Shown piece after piece: positions 16,590-25,619 of a stretch of DNA of 64,000 bases. The translations under genes were made by a program, and so were the position numbers. Numbering within the stretch: position 1 is the first letter of the stretch; each line of letters opens with the position of its first letter. Origin of the DNA: CAG-791 sp002392385 (lineage in GTDB: Bacteria; Bacillota; Clostridia; Lachnospirales; Lachnospiraceae); assembly GCA_946616295.1 (NCBI GenBank), contig CAMOIU010000001.1:1-64000 (forward strand), read 5' to 3'. The notes below the pieces were generated by a model that made no database searches, was not told where the DNA came from, and saw only the letters and a program-made list of their open reading frames with translations.

Positions 16590-18383
16590 ATGTCCAATCA
16601 CGATTATTCCATGCCCAGATACTTCCGTTTCATGCATAAGATCTGGACCGGCGGTATCACCGAGAATGCCGCCAACGCTGAAGAACTCAAGGCAATTGAG
16701 CAGCAGATCCATGAGCAGGCACAGAAGATGCAGGACGCCGGCACGCCGGACGCTGCCATCCATAAAAAGGGCCAGATGACCGCCATCGAGCGTGTGCACT
16801 ATCTGGTGGACGAGGGAACCTTCCTCCCTCTGAACAGCATCTACAACCCCCAGGATAACAACCAGGAGAAGATCGGCGTCATCAGCACCGGCATCATCAA
16901 GGGCCTCGGCAGGGTCAATGGCAAGTGGGCCGTGATCATCGCGTCTGACAACAAGAAGCTGGCCGGCGCATGGGTCGCCGGACAGGCGGACAACCTGCTG
17001 CGCGGCAGCGACACCGCCAAGCTCCTGGGCATCCCGCTGATCTATCTGCTGAACTGCTCCGGCGTCAAGCTGGACGAGCAGGAGAAGGTCTATCCCAACC
17101 GCAGGGGCGGCGGCACACCTTTCTTCCGCAATGCGGAGCTGAACCAGCTGGGCATCCCGGTCATCGTCGGCATCTACGGCACGAACCCCGCCGGCGGCGG
17201 CTATCACAGCATCAGCCCCACGATCCTGATCGCCCATAAGGACGGCAACATGGCTGTCGGCGGCGCGGGTATCGTCGGCGGTATGGATTCCAATCCGCTG
17301 GTCGACATGCAGGGCGCCCTGGATATGATCGAATCCACCAGGAAGCTCCGCGTGGATCCCCCGGGATCTGTCTCGATCCATCACGGTGAGACCGGCTTCT
17401 TCCGCGAGGTCTACGACGAGGAGACCGGCGTCATCGACGCGATCAAGAAGTATATGGATTATCTGCCCTCCTACAATCCGGAGTTCTTCCGCGTGGATGA
17501 GCCCAAGGAGGCAGGCCTCGAGGGCGAGAAGCTCTATGATCTCGTTCCGAGAAACACCCGTCAGTTCTATGATATGTACAAGGTCATCGCCGCGCTCGTG
17601 GACGGTGCCGAGTTCATGGAGTTCAAGAAGGACTACGGCCCGGAGATGATCACCGGCCTTGCCAAGGTCGACGGCCTGCTCGTCGGCGTCGTGGCGAACC
17701 GCCAGGGACCTCTGTTCATGGAGGGCTTCAAGGATTATCCTGAGTACCGCGGCAAGGGCGCCATGGGTATGGGCGGCAAGCTCTACCGTCAGGGCCTGAT
17801 CAAGATGAATGAGTTCGTGACCCTCTGCTCCAGAGACAAGATCCCGATGATCTGGGTGCAGGATACCACCGGTATCGACGTCGACAACGAAGCGGAGAAG
17901 GCAGAGCTCCTCGGCCTCGGCCAGAGCCTGATCTACTCCATCCAGAACAGCGGCCTCAAGATGCTGGAGATCACCCTCCGCAAGGGCACGGCTGCCGCGC
18001 ACTACGTTCTGGGCGGACCGCAGGGCAATGACAACAATGTCTTCTCCCTGGGCACAGCCGCGACGGAGATCAACGTCATGTACGGCAAGACCGCGGCAGG
18101 CGCCATGTACAGCCGCCGTCTGGTCAAGGATCAGGATACAGGCAAGGATCTGCAGGGCACCATCGACAAGATGAACAAGCTGATCCAGGAATACGCGGAT
18201 CACTCCAGCCCCGCCTACTGCGCCAAGGCCGGTATGGTCGACGAGATCGTCGATATGCCCAAGCTCCGCAAGTACGTGCAGGCCTTCACGGATGCCGCCT
18301 ATCAGAATCCCAAGGCCATCTGCCCTGTGCACCAGATGATCCTGCCCCGCATCATCCGTGACTACGATCACACACATAAATAA
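16590..18383 (+). CDS. gcdA: Glutaconyl-CoA decarboxylase alpha subunit (carboxyltransferase)
   Basis: A 597-residue protein with the two crotonase-fold halves of biotin-dependent carboxyltransferases, close in length and sequence to Acidaminococcus GcdA (MPRYFRFMHKIW near the start). GTNPAGGGYHSISP (about 207-220) and LGGPQGNDNNVFSLGTAA (about 473-490) are the CoA- and biotin-side oxyanion regions. It transfers the carboxyl group of glutaconyl-CoA to biotin on GcdC, giving crotonyl-CoA; GcdB then decarboxylates carboxybiotin and pumps sodium. It starts 36 bases after gctB with AAGGAGGAG upstream. Confidence 0.94.
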   Translation: MSNHDYSMPRYFRFMHKIWTGGITENAANAEELKAIEQQIHEQAQKMQDAGTPDAAIHKKGQMTAIERVHYLVDEGTFLPLNSIYNPQDNNQEKIGVISTGIIKGLGRVNGKWAVIIASDNKKLAGAWVAGQADNLLRGSDTAKLLGIPLIYLLNCSGVKLDEQEKVYPNRRGGGTPFFRNAELNQLGIPVIVGIYGTNPAGGGYHSISPTILIAHKDGNMAVGGAGIVGGMDSNPLVDMQGALDMIESTRKLRVDPPGSVSIHHGETGFFREVYDEETGVIDAIKKYMDYLPSYNPEFFRVDEPKEAGLEGEKLYDLVPRNTRQFYDMYKVIAALVDGAEFMEFKKDYGPEMITGLAKVDGLLVGVVANRQGPLFMEGFKDYPEYRGKGAMGMGGKLYRQGLIKMNEFVTLCSRDKIPMIWVQDTTGIDVDNEAEKAELLGLGQSLIYSIQNSGLKMLEITLRKGTAAAHYVLGGPQGNDNNVFSLGTAATEINVMYGKTAAGAMYSRRLVKDQDTGKDLQGTIDKMNKLIQEYADHSSPAYCAKAGMVDEIVDMPKLRKYVQAFTDAAYQNPKAICPVHQMILPRIIRDYDHTHK

Positions 18384-18407
18384 AGCGATAAGCTGAAGAA
18401 TCGGAAG

Positions 18408-18443
18408 GATCCGCGGGTCCGCAGAAGAGGGGATCCGCGGATC
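18408..18443 (+). other. Intercistronic hairpin between gcdA and hgdC
   Basis: GATCCGCGG (18408-18416) pairs perfectly with CCGCGGATC (18435-18443). No T-run follows, so it is more likely an RNA-processing or stability element than a terminator. Confidence 0.4.
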
Positions 18444-18492
18444 ATTTCCGGTTTATGCTCCTGATACAGAAATCATACAAATGGAGACAGAA

Positions 18493-19296
18493 ATGGGCGA
18501 TATCTATACACTGGGAATCGACGTGGGATCTACCGCTTCCAAATGTATCATACTGAAGAACGGGGAGGAGATCGTCGCCAAGTCCCTGGTAGATGTGGGA
18601 GCGGGCACCAGCGGTCCCCAGAGAGCCATCGAGAACGTGCTGGCCAGGGCCGGCATGGAGGAACACGACATTGACTACACCCTCGCGACAGGATACGGAC
18701 GCAACTCCCTGATGGGACTGGCGGACAAGCAGATGAGCGAGCTCAGCTGCCACGCCAGAGGCGCTTATTTCCTGTTCCCCCAGGTCCACACGGTCATCGA
18801 TATCGGCGGTCAGGACGTCAAGGTCATGCGGATCGAGAACGGCGCCATGACCAACTTCCAGATGAATGACAAGTGCGCCGCCGGAACGGGCCGTTTCCTG
18901 GATGTCATGGCACGGGTCCTGGAGGTCAATGTCGACGAGCTGGGCGAGCTGGGCGCACAGTCCCAGAAGAGGGTGGAGATCAGTTCCACCTGTACGGTTT
19001 TTGCCGAGAGTGAGGTCATCAGCCAGCTGGCCAACGGAACGGACCGGAAGGATATCATCGCCGGCATCCACCGCAGCGTCGCCCACCGGGTCACCGGTCT
19101 GGCGCGCCGGATCGGCGTTCAGGACCAGGTCGTCATGACCGGCGGCGTCGCCCAGAACCAGGGCATCGTCGGCGCCCTGCAGGATGAACTCGGATGTAAG
19201 ATCCAGACATCGCCGCTGACACAGTACAACGGTGCGCTCGGCGCATCGCTTTTCGCGTATCAGATCGCGAAGAAGAAAGCGGCAGCAAAAGCGTGA
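18493..19296 (+). CDS. hgdC: 2-Hydroxyglutaryl-CoA dehydratase activator (archerase)
   Basis: A 267-residue ASKHA-fold ATPase, strongly like Acidaminococcus HgdC: YTLGIDVGSTASKCIILK, TVIDIGGQDVKV and VVMTGGVAQN are the phosphate and adenosine motifs. The two cysteines that bridge a 4Fe-4S cluster between the monomers are in NDKCAAGTGRF and SSTCTVFAESE. It drives a single electron into HgdAB using ATP, once per many turnovers. The start at 18493 has GGAG about five bases upstream, while an ATG at 18481 has no site. Like its relatives it should be very oxygen sensitive. Confidence 0.95.
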   Translation: MGDIYTLGIDVGSTASKCIILKNGEEIVAKSLVDVGAGTSGPQRAIENVLARAGMEEHDIDYTLATGYGRNSLMGLADKQMSELSCHARGAYFLFPQVHTVIDIGGQDVKVMRIENGAMTNFQMNDKCAAGTGRFLDVMARVLEVNVDELGELGAQSQKRVEISSTCTVFAESEVISQLANGTDRKDIIAGIHRSVAHRVTGLARRIGVQDQVVMTGGVAQNQGIVGALQDELGCKIQTSPLTQYNGALGASLFAYQIAKKKAAAKA

Positions 19297-19366
19297 AATT
19301 CGGCGCGTCTTCCGAAAAATGCAGATGAGGGCGGAAGAGCACCGTTTTTAAGGAAAGGAGAGGATT

Positions 19367-20728
19367 ATGGCAAAAGAAGTGAGCCCCGGCGTAAAAGCGC
19401 TGCGGCAGGTAGTCGAGGATGTCTACGCGGAAGCCAGAGAAGCCAAGAAGAGAGGAGAGCCTGTGGGCTGGTCTTCTTCCAAGTTCCCCTGCGAACTGGC
19501 GGAAGCCTTCGGTCTGCATGTTGTCTATCCTGAGAACCAGGCAGCCGGTATCGCCGCCAACAGAGACGGCGAGGTGATGTGCCAGGCAGCCGAGGATCTG
19601 GCCTATGACAACGACATCTGCGGTTATGCCCGTATCAGCCTTGCGTACGCCGCGGGCAAGAGAGCTGCGAAGAAGCTGGATCCCGAGACCCTCGAGGTCG
19701 TGATCAACCCCGAGACGGAGAAGCCCTACACTGAGCTCGTTGACATCAACGAGATCTGGGCTATGCCCGAGGGAGAGGAGAAGGAGAAGAGGCTGGCGGC
19801 CATCAAGCCTTATCGTCAGATGCAGATGCCCATGCCCGATTTCGTTCTCTGCTGCAACAATATCTGCAACTGCATGACCAAATGGTATGAGAATATCGCG
19901 CGCATGCACAATATTCCGCTGGTCATGATCGATATCCCCTACAACAACACCGTGGAAGTGGATGACACCTATGTGGCTTACATCCGCGGCCAGTTCGACA
20001 AGGCCATCCATCAGCTGGAGGAGATCAGCGGCAAGAAGTTCGACGAGAAGAAGTTCGAGGAGGCCTGCGCCAACGCCAACCGCACCGCCAAGGCATGGCT
20101 GAAGGTCTGCGACTATCTGCAGTACAAGCCCGCCCCGATGAGCGGATTTGACCTGTTCAACCACATGGCGGACGTCGTCACCGCCCGCGGCCGCGTGGCA
20201 GCCGCCGAGGCTTTCGAGCTTCTGGCCACCGAGCTGGAAGAGAACGTGAAGACCGGCAAGAGCACCCTTCCTTTCCCGGAGGACTACCGGATCATGTTCG
20301 AAGGCATCCCCTGCTGGCCCAAGCTTCCCGCACTCTTCCGTCCCCTCAAGAAGAACGGCATCAACGTCACGGCTGTCGTGTACGCTCCCGCCTTCGGTTT
20401 TGTCTACAACGGACTGGACGAGATGGTCAAGGCTTACTGCAAGGCTCCCAACTCCGTATGTCTGGAGCAGGGCGTTGACTGGAGAGAGGGCATCTGCCGC
20501 GACAACAAGGTCGACGGCGTGCTGGTCCACTACAACCGCAGCTGCAAGCCCTGGAGCGGATACATGGCAGAGATGCAGCGCCGCTTCACCGCGGACCTCG
20601 GCATCCCCTGCGCAGGTTTCGACGGCGACCAGGCCGATCCCAGAAACTTCAACGAAGCGCAGTATGAGACCCGCGTACAGGGCCTGGTGGAAGCCATGGA
20701 GGCGGCCCGTCTGGCCAAAGAGGCGTGA
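19367..20728 (+). CDS. hgdA: (R)-2-Hydroxyglutaryl-CoA dehydratase alpha subunit
   Basis: A 453-residue member of the FldB/FldC dehydratase family. SSSKFPCELAEAFGL (about 36-50) is the family signature with a cluster-ligand cysteine, and further conserved cysteines occur in LCCNNICNCMTKWYE. With HgdB it removes water from 2-hydroxyglutaryl-CoA through a ketyl radical to give glutaconyl-CoA. AAAGGAGAGG precedes the start by about five bases. It lies between the activator gene and hgdB, with 20 bases to the latter. Confidence 0.94.
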   Translation: MAKEVSPGVKALRQVVEDVYAEAREAKKRGEPVGWSSSKFPCELAEAFGLHVVYPENQAAGIAANRDGEVMCQAAEDLAYDNDICGYARISLAYAAGKRAAKKLDPETLEVVINPETEKPYTELVDINEIWAMPEGEEKEKRLAAIKPYRQMQMPMPDFVLCCNNICNCMTKWYENIARMHNIPLVMIDIPYNNTVEVDDTYVAYIRGQFDKAIHQLEEISGKKFDEKKFEEACANANRTAKAWLKVCDYLQYKPAPMSGFDLFNHMADVVTARGRVAAAEAFELLATELEENVKTGKSTLPFPEDYRIMFEGIPCWPKLPALFRPLKKNGINVTAVVYAPAFGFVYNGLDEMVKAYCKAPNSVCLEQGVDWREGICRDNKVDGVLVHYNRSCKPWSGYMAEMQRRFTADLGIPCAGFDGDQADPRNFNEAQYETRVQGLVEAMEAARLAKEA

Positions 20729-20748
20729 GAGAGAGGAGGCAGAGGCAA

Positions 20749-21897
20749 ATGAGTAATTTGGATAATCTCTTTAATAAATTTGAACAGGCCGCTTCTTCTC
20801 CCGCGGGACAGCTGGCGGCTTACAAGGCACAGGGCAAGAAGGCCATCGGCGTTCTTCCCTATTACGCACCGGAAGAGCTCGTCTATGCGGCGGGCATGGT
20901 CCCCTTCGGCATGTGGGGATCCAACAAGAAGACCATCAGCAGAGCCAAGGAATACTGCGCGACCTTCTACTGCACGATCGCACAGCTGGCCGTGGAAATG
21001 CTGCTGGACGGCACCATGGACGGCCTGAGCGGCGTGATCACCCCTACGATCTGCGATACCCTCCGTCCCATGAGCCAGAACATCCGTATCTCCATGTCCG
21101 ACAAGATGCCGGTCATCTTCCTGGCGCATCCGCAGAACCGCTTCGATGAGAACGGCCTGCGCTTCACCGTCAGCCAGTACACCAACATCCGGAAGAGACT
21201 CGAGGAGATCGCGGGCCACCCGATCACCGATGACGACATCCGCGAGGCGATCAAGGTCTACAATGCCTGCCACGTCGAGCAGCGCCGCTTCGTCAAGCTC
21301 GCCGGCGAGCATCCCGAGGCAGTCTCCGCCGTGAAGAGATCCGCAGTCCTGAAGGCGGGCTGGTTCACTCTCAAGGATGAGTACACCAAGATGCTGAAGG
21401 AACTGAACGACGAACTGGAAGCTCTGCCCAAGGTCGCATGGCCCGGCACCAAGGTCGTCGTCTCCGGCATTATCTTCGACAACCCGGTCCTGCTGCAGAT
21501 CTTCGACGACTATCAGATCGCGATCGTGGCGGATGATGTTGCCCACGAGAGCCGCACCTTCAAGACGGATATCCCGGACGACGCGGATCCCATGATGGCT
21601 CTCGCCAGACAGTTCGCGAACCGTGATCATGACGTACTGCTCTATGATCCCGCTTCCGCGAAGAACCGCCGTGCGGAGTATGTGGCTCAGCTCGTGAAGG
21701 ACAGCGGCGCGGACGGCCTTGTCCTCTTCATGCAGCAGTTCTGCGATCCTGAGGAGATGGAGTATCCTTACCTCAAGAAGGAACTCGATGCGCAGAACAT
21801 TCCTCACATCAAGCTCGGCATCGACCAGCAGATGCGCGATTTCGGCCAGGCCAGGACAGCGCTTCAGGCATTCGCGGATGTTCTTGCCCTCAGCTGA
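20749..21897 (+). CDS. hgdB: (R)-2-Hydroxyglutaryl-CoA dehydratase beta subunit
   Basis: A 382-residue subunit, close to the 379 residues of the Acidaminococcus protein. YYAPEELVYAAGMVPFGMWG (about 39-58) and the cysteines of EYCATFYCTIAQ and MQQFCDPEEMEYP are typical of the family. It pairs with HgdA to hold the 4Fe-4S cluster at the active site. GGAGG at 20735-20739 supports the start at 20749 over an in-frame ATG at 20725 that overlaps hgdA. Confidence 0.94.
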   Translation: MSNLDNLFNKFEQAASSPAGQLAAYKAQGKKAIGVLPYYAPEELVYAAGMVPFGMWGSNKKTISRAKEYCATFYCTIAQLAVEMLLDGTMDGLSGVITPTICDTLRPMSQNIRISMSDKMPVIFLAHPQNRFDENGLRFTVSQYTNIRKRLEEIAGHPITDDDIREAIKVYNACHVEQRRFVKLAGEHPEAVSAVKRSAVLKAGWFTLKDEYTKMLKELNDELEALPKVAWPGTKVVVSGIIFDNPVLLQIFDDYQIAIVADDVAHESRTFKTDIPDDADPMMALARQFANRDHDVLLYDPASAKNRRAEYVAQLVKDSGADGLVLFMQQFCDPEEMEYPYLKKELDAQNIPHIKLGIDQQMRDFGQARTALQAFADVLALS

Positions 21898-21930
21898 ACC
21901 GTGTCAAAGCAGAAATATGAGGTGAAGACT

Positions 21931-23310
21931 ATGAGTAATTCTTCTGCAGCAAGACAGAGGATCGAAAAACTTCTCGATGCCAACAGCTTCGTGGAGATCG
22001 GGGCGGGCGTTCACGCCCGCGCGACCGATTTCAATCCCCGTCCGGCGGAAGCGTCCTCGGACGGAGTCATCACCGGTTATGGTCTCATCGAAGACAGCCT
22101 GGTCTATGTATACAGCCAGGATGCTTCTGTTCTGGGCGGCAGCATCGGAGAGATGCACGCCCGGAAGATCATCAGGATCTATGATATGGCCATCAAGACC
22201 GGTGCTCCGGTGATCGGTCTGATCGACAGTGCCGGCCTGCGTCTGCAGGAAGGCATGGACGCGCTCGATGCGGTCGCCGGGATCTACGCCAGACAGGCAG
22301 CAGCCTCCGGCCTGATCCCCCAGATCAGCGCCGTCTTCGGACGCTGCGGCGGCGGTCTCGCCGTGGCGGCTTCCATGTGCGATTTCACGTTGATGGAGTC
22401 TGGTGCTCATCTGTTCGTGAACGCGCCCAACACACTTGCGGGCAACCGTGAGGAGAGCAACGATACCTCCTCCGCATCCAGCAGGGCGGCAGCCGGTGTC
22501 GCGGACTATACCGGCACGGAAGACGAGGTGCTCGGCAAGATCCGGGAACTGGTAGACATTCTTCCCTGCAACTATGAGGACATCGCCGAGGGCGAGAGCG
22601 AAGACGATCTGAACCGCGGCTGCACAGGCATCGCGGCAGGGGCTGACCCGGCAGCGATCATGAAGGAAGCGGCGGATGACGGCGTATTCGTAGAGATCAG
22701 GAGCGCCTTCGCGCCGGATATGACCGCGGGTCTGGCAAGACTCGGCGGCACGACAGTCGGCGTGATCGGCAACCGCAGCCCCCTGCTCACAGCGGACGGC
22801 TGCACCAAGGCCGCTGACCTTGTCAGGTTCTGCGACGCCTTCGGCATTCCGGTGATCTCCCTGACCAACGCGACAGGTTTTGCCGCCGCGATCGGTGAGG
22901 AGAACCGGGAAGGCAGTGCCGCAGCGGCTCTCACCATGGCACTGGCCAGGGCTTCCGTACCCAAGATCAATGTGATCACCAAACAGTCCATGGGAAGCGC
23001 CTACGCGGTCATGAACGCCAAGGCCACCGGCGCCGACCTGACCTTCGCCTTCCCCGGCGCTGTGATCGGGATCATGGACGCCGCCATGGCGGCACGCGTG
23101 ATGGTGCCCGGCGCGGACAAGCTGACCTTTGAGGAGACCAGGCAGCGCTACGCGGAGACCCAGTGCAGTCTCGCCGGCGCGGCCGCGAGAGGCCTTGTGG
23201 ACAGCGTCGTGGAGCCCGCGGATCTCCGCAGGTACCTGATCGGCGCTCTGGAGGTCCTTTATACCAAACGGGTGGATACCCCTGCCGGCAAACACATCAG
23301 CCACTGCTAA
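21931..23310 (+). CDS. Second acyl-CoA carboxyltransferase (MmdA/PccB-like) of the sodium pump cluster
   Basis: A 459-residue carboxyltransferase of the same superfamily as GcdA but shorter and of a different branch. GGSIGEMHARKI, GRCGGGLAVAASMCD in the N-half and MGSAYAVMNAKATGADLTFAFP in parts of the C-half resemble the methylmalonyl-CoA and propionyl-CoA enzymes. It stands directly before the pump subunits gcdD, gcdC and gcdB, so it probably feeds them as a second decarboxylase module; methylmalonyl-CoA, malonyl-CoA or glutaconyl-CoA are possible substrates. GAGGTGA before 21931 favours that ATG over a GTG at 21901. The substrate is unresolved. Confidence 0.75.
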   Translation: MSNSSAARQRIEKLLDANSFVEIGAGVHARATDFNPRPAEASSDGVITGYGLIEDSLVYVYSQDASVLGGSIGEMHARKIIRIYDMAIKTGAPVIGLIDSAGLRLQEGMDALDAVAGIYARQAAASGLIPQISAVFGRCGGGLAVAASMCDFTLMESGAHLFVNAPNTLAGNREESNDTSSASSRAAAGVADYTGTEDEVLGKIRELVDILPCNYEDIAEGESEDDLNRGCTGIAAGADPAAIMKEAADDGVFVEIRSAFAPDMTAGLARLGGTTVGVIGNRSPLLTADGCTKAADLVRFCDAFGIPVISLTNATGFAAAIGEENREGSAAAALTMALARASVPKINVITKQSMGSAYAVMNAKATGADLTFAFPGAVIGIMDAAMAARVMVPGADKLTFEETRQRYAETQCSLAGAAARGLVDSVVEPADLRRYLIGALEVLYTKRVDTPAGKHISHC

Positions 23311-23325
23311 GGGGGTGAAGAGCAT

Positions 23326-23709
23326 ATGATGGAGTTAATGAAGGAGGCGGGACTGAATACCATCCTCGGAATGGGTATGACCTTCCTGGTACTGATCCTG
23401 CTCTCAGGCATTATTACCATGTTCGGAAGGGCCATCACCGCCTTCCAGAACAAAGCCGCATCCGACCGGAAGAAAGAATTGAAAGAGTCTGCCCCGCAGG
23501 AAGTCAGGGAAGTGCCGGCTCCGGCCGCCCCTGCTCCCGCAGGGGACGGTGACCTGATGGCGGTTCTCGCCGCGGCTGTGGCCGCCTTTGAGAGCGACAC
23601 GATGTCGCCGGAGATCGCCGCCGTCATCGCCGCCGCCGTGGCCGCCTATGAAGGCAGCAGCGGCTATGTGGTCAGGAAGATCAGGAAGTCCAGGAAACAC
23701 GTGGCCTGA
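23326..23709 (+). CDS. gcdD: Sodium-pump decarboxylase small membrane subunit (OadG/GcdD type)
   Basis: A 127-residue protein with one N-terminal transmembrane helix (about 12-36), an Ala/Pro linker (about 55-68) and a C-terminal OadG-like helix ending in GYVVRKIRKSRK. The motif AVLAAAVAAFE is repeated as AVIAAAVAAYEG about 20 residues later, whereas most OadG proteins show one such helix. The subunit holds the carboxyltransferase on the membrane pump. It starts 15 bases after the second carboxyltransferase gene with GGGGGTGA upstream. Confidence 0.85.
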   Translation: MMELMKEAGLNTILGMGMTFLVLILLSGIITMFGRAITAFQNKAASDRKKELKESAPQEVREVPAPAAPAPAGDGDLMAVLAAAVAAFESDTMSPEIAAVIAAAVAAYEGSSGYVVRKIRKSRKHVA

Positions 23710-23768
23710 TATCCGCCCGTCTGTTATTTGAAAAGCCTGAGAAGGCTGTCTGTTTAAGGAGGAAAGAA

Positions 23769-24179
23769 ATGAAGACTTATACGATCACTGTTAATGGTGT
23801 TGCTTACGATGTGACCGTGGAAGAGACCGGCGCGGCCGCAGCCGCTCCCGTGATCCGCAGCGCCGCTCCCGCAGCGCCCGCCCCGGCTGCTCCCGCAGCA
23901 CCCGCGCCTGCTCCTGCTCCCGCACCTGCCCCCGCTCCCGCTCCCGCCAAGGCTGCCGCAGCCGGCGCTCACAAGCTGGAAGCCGGCGCGGCCGGTAAGG
24001 TCTTCAAGATCGAGAAGAAGGTCGGCGACGCCGTCAAGAAGGGCGATGCCGTTATCATTCTCGAGGCCATGAAGATGGAGATCCCCATGGTGGCTCCCGC
24101 TGACGGCACCGTCGCCAGCATTGACTGCCAGGTGGGCGATCCTGTGGAAGCCGGTGCTCTTCTGGCAACGATCGGATGA
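23769..24179 (+). CDS. gcdC: Biotin carrier subunit of glutaconyl-CoA decarboxylase
   Basis: A 136-residue biotinyl protein. An N-terminal segment (1-20) leads to a long alanine-proline linker (about 21-68), flexible as in other GcdC and OadA proteins, and then a biotinyl domain with EAMKMEIPM, whose first Lys of the AMKM motif is biotinylated. It shuttles carboxyl groups from the carboxyltransferases to the sodium pump GcdB. It is the only biotin carrier in the cluster, although three carboxyltransferases are encoded. AAGGAGG is placed about eight bases upstream. Confidence 0.93.
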   Translation: MKTYTITVNGVAYDVTVEETGAAAAAPVIRSAAPAAPAPAAPAAPAPAPAPAPAPAPAPAKAAAAGAHKLEAGAAGKVFKIEKKVGDAVKKGDAVIILEAMKMEIPMVAPADGTVASIDCQVGDPVEAGALLATIG

Positions 24180-24225
24180 TCTCTGTCCCCTGTAACAGAG
24201 GTCTTCAGAGTACCGGAGGCAGTAT

Positions 24226-25371
24226 ATGGATTATATCGTAAATACACTGGATAACCTATTGCACCAGACCGCCTTTCTGAGTCTGACTCCCGGGAACTAC
24301 CTGATGATCGCCGTTGCGTGCATCTTCCTGTATCTTGCGATCGCGCATGATTTCGAGCCCCTGCTGCTCGTCCCGATCGCATTCGGCATGCTGCTCGTCA
24401 ACATTTATCCCGATATCATGGCGGCTCCCACGGAGACCTCGGCCGGCGGACTGCTGCACTATTTCTTCCAGCTGGATGAGTGGGCCATTCTGCCCTCACT
24501 GATCTTCATGGGCGTGGGTGCCATGACGGACTTCGGTCCGCTGATCGCCAATCCCATGAGCTTCCTGCTGGGAGCGGCCGCACAGTTCGGTATCTTTGCC
24601 GCCTACTTCGGAGCTATCGCTCTGGGCTTCAACGGCAAGGCCGCGGCGGCGATCTCCATCATCGGCGGTGCTGACGGCCCCACCTCCATCTTCCTCTGCT
24701 CCAAGCTGGGACAGACGGAGCTGCTGGGACCCATCGCGGTGGCGGCGTACTCCTATATGTCGCTGGTCCCGATCATCCAGCCCCCGATCATGAAGCTGTT
24801 CACCACAGATAAAGAGCGCAGGATCAAGATGGAACAGCTCCGTCCGGTGTCGCGTCTGGAGAGGATCCTCTTCCCCATCGTCGTGACCATCGTGGTCTGC
24901 ATGATCCTGCCCACCACAGCGCCCCTGGTCGGCATGCTGATGCTGGGCAACCTCTTCCGTGAGTGCGGCGTCGTGAGACAGCTGACAGAGACAGCTTCCA
25001 ACGCAATGATGTACATCGTGGTCATCCTGCTGGGCACGTCCGTCGGCGCGACGACCAGCGCGGAGGCCTTCCTGAATGTCACCACCCTCAAGATCGTGGC
25101 CCTGGGCCTGATCGCGTTCGCATTCGGAACCCTGGCGGGCGTCCTGTTCGGCAAGCTCATGTGCGTGGCCACCGGCGGCAAGATCAATCCGCTGATCGGC
25201 AGCGCGGGCGTTTCGGCCGTTCCCATGGCGGCGCGCGTCTCCCAGAAGGTGGGTGCGGAGTATGATCCCACCAACTTCCTGCTGATGCATGCCATGGGCC
25301 CGAACGTGGCCGGCGTTATCGGCACGGCAGTCGCGGCCGGCGTGTTTATGGCGGTGTTTGGAATTGTATAA
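24226..25371 (+). CDS. gcdB: Sodium ion-translocating decarboxylase beta subunit
   Basis: A 381-residue membrane protein with about nine hydrophobic helices. IIGGADGPTSIFLCSKL (about 144-160) is the sodium-binding signature of the OadB/GcdB/MmdB family, and the C-terminal repeat ends near NPLIGSAGVSAVPMAARV. It decarboxylates carboxybiotin and exports sodium ions, so glutamate breakdown is coupled to an ion gradient. It follows gcdC by 46 bases; a strong hairpin lies just after its stop. Confidence 0.93.
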   Translation: MDYIVNTLDNLLHQTAFLSLTPGNYLMIAVACIFLYLAIAHDFEPLLLVPIAFGMLLVNIYPDIMAAPTETSAGGLLHYFFQLDEWAILPSLIFMGVGAMTDFGPLIANPMSFLLGAAAQFGIFAAYFGAIALGFNGKAAAAISIIGGADGPTSIFLCSKLGQTELLGPIAVAAYSYMSLVPIIQPPIMKLFTTDKERRIKMEQLRPVSRLERILFPIVVTIVVCMILPTTAPLVGMLMLGNLFRECGVVRQLTETASNAMMYIVVILLGTSVGATTSAEAFLNVTTLKIVALGLIAFAFGTLAGVLFGKLMCVATGGKINPLIGSAGVSAVPMAARVSQKVGAEYDPTNFLLMHAMGPNVAGVIGTAVAAGVFMAVFGIV

Positions 25372-25372
25372 A

Positions 25373-25412
25373 ACAGCGGGTGTTGAGTTCAGTTTCTCAT
25401 TTTGAACCCGCT
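25373..25412 (+). terminator. Hairpin after gcdB
   Basis: ACAGCGGGT pairs with ACCCGCTGT across a loop of about 20 bases. There is no T-run, so it may be a processing or partial termination site. It merges with the first repeat module that follows. Confidence 0.4.
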
Positions 25413-25521
25413 GTCGCAGGTTGCCGCCATTGGACGGCAACCTGTCACTACGCACTGAATCGTTCATCACTGTGAACCCGCTGGCGCAGGTTTCCGCCAC
25501 CACGCGGCAACCTGTCACTAC
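25403..25521. repeat. Two copies of a dispersed palindromic module
   Basis: The module runs TGAACCCGCT-nn-CGCAGG, then an internal hairpin (GGTTGCCG with CGGCAACC in the first copy; GGTTTCCG with CGGCAACC in the second), then CCTGTCACTAC. Copies span about 25403-25452 and 25471-25521. The link between them, CGTTCATCAC, also flanks the related copy at 6336-6394. The rest of the gap up to 25601 holds a further hairpin (CTCCTGC with GCAGGAG) and no gene. Confidence 0.6.
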
Positions 25522-25619
25522 TGTTCCAAACTCCTGCGCAGCAGGAGTCTGGAACCGGGTGCTGATTCACAGCAAGTGACCCGCCGCACATTGGATGTTT
25601 TATGAAAGGGAATAACCAT

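Noticed and set aside
15708..18377. An 889-codon open frame on the minus strand opposite gctB and gcdA
   Set aside because: It is antisense to clearly identified enzymes, has no family signature or ribosome binding site, and reflects the GC-rich codon bias of the real genes.
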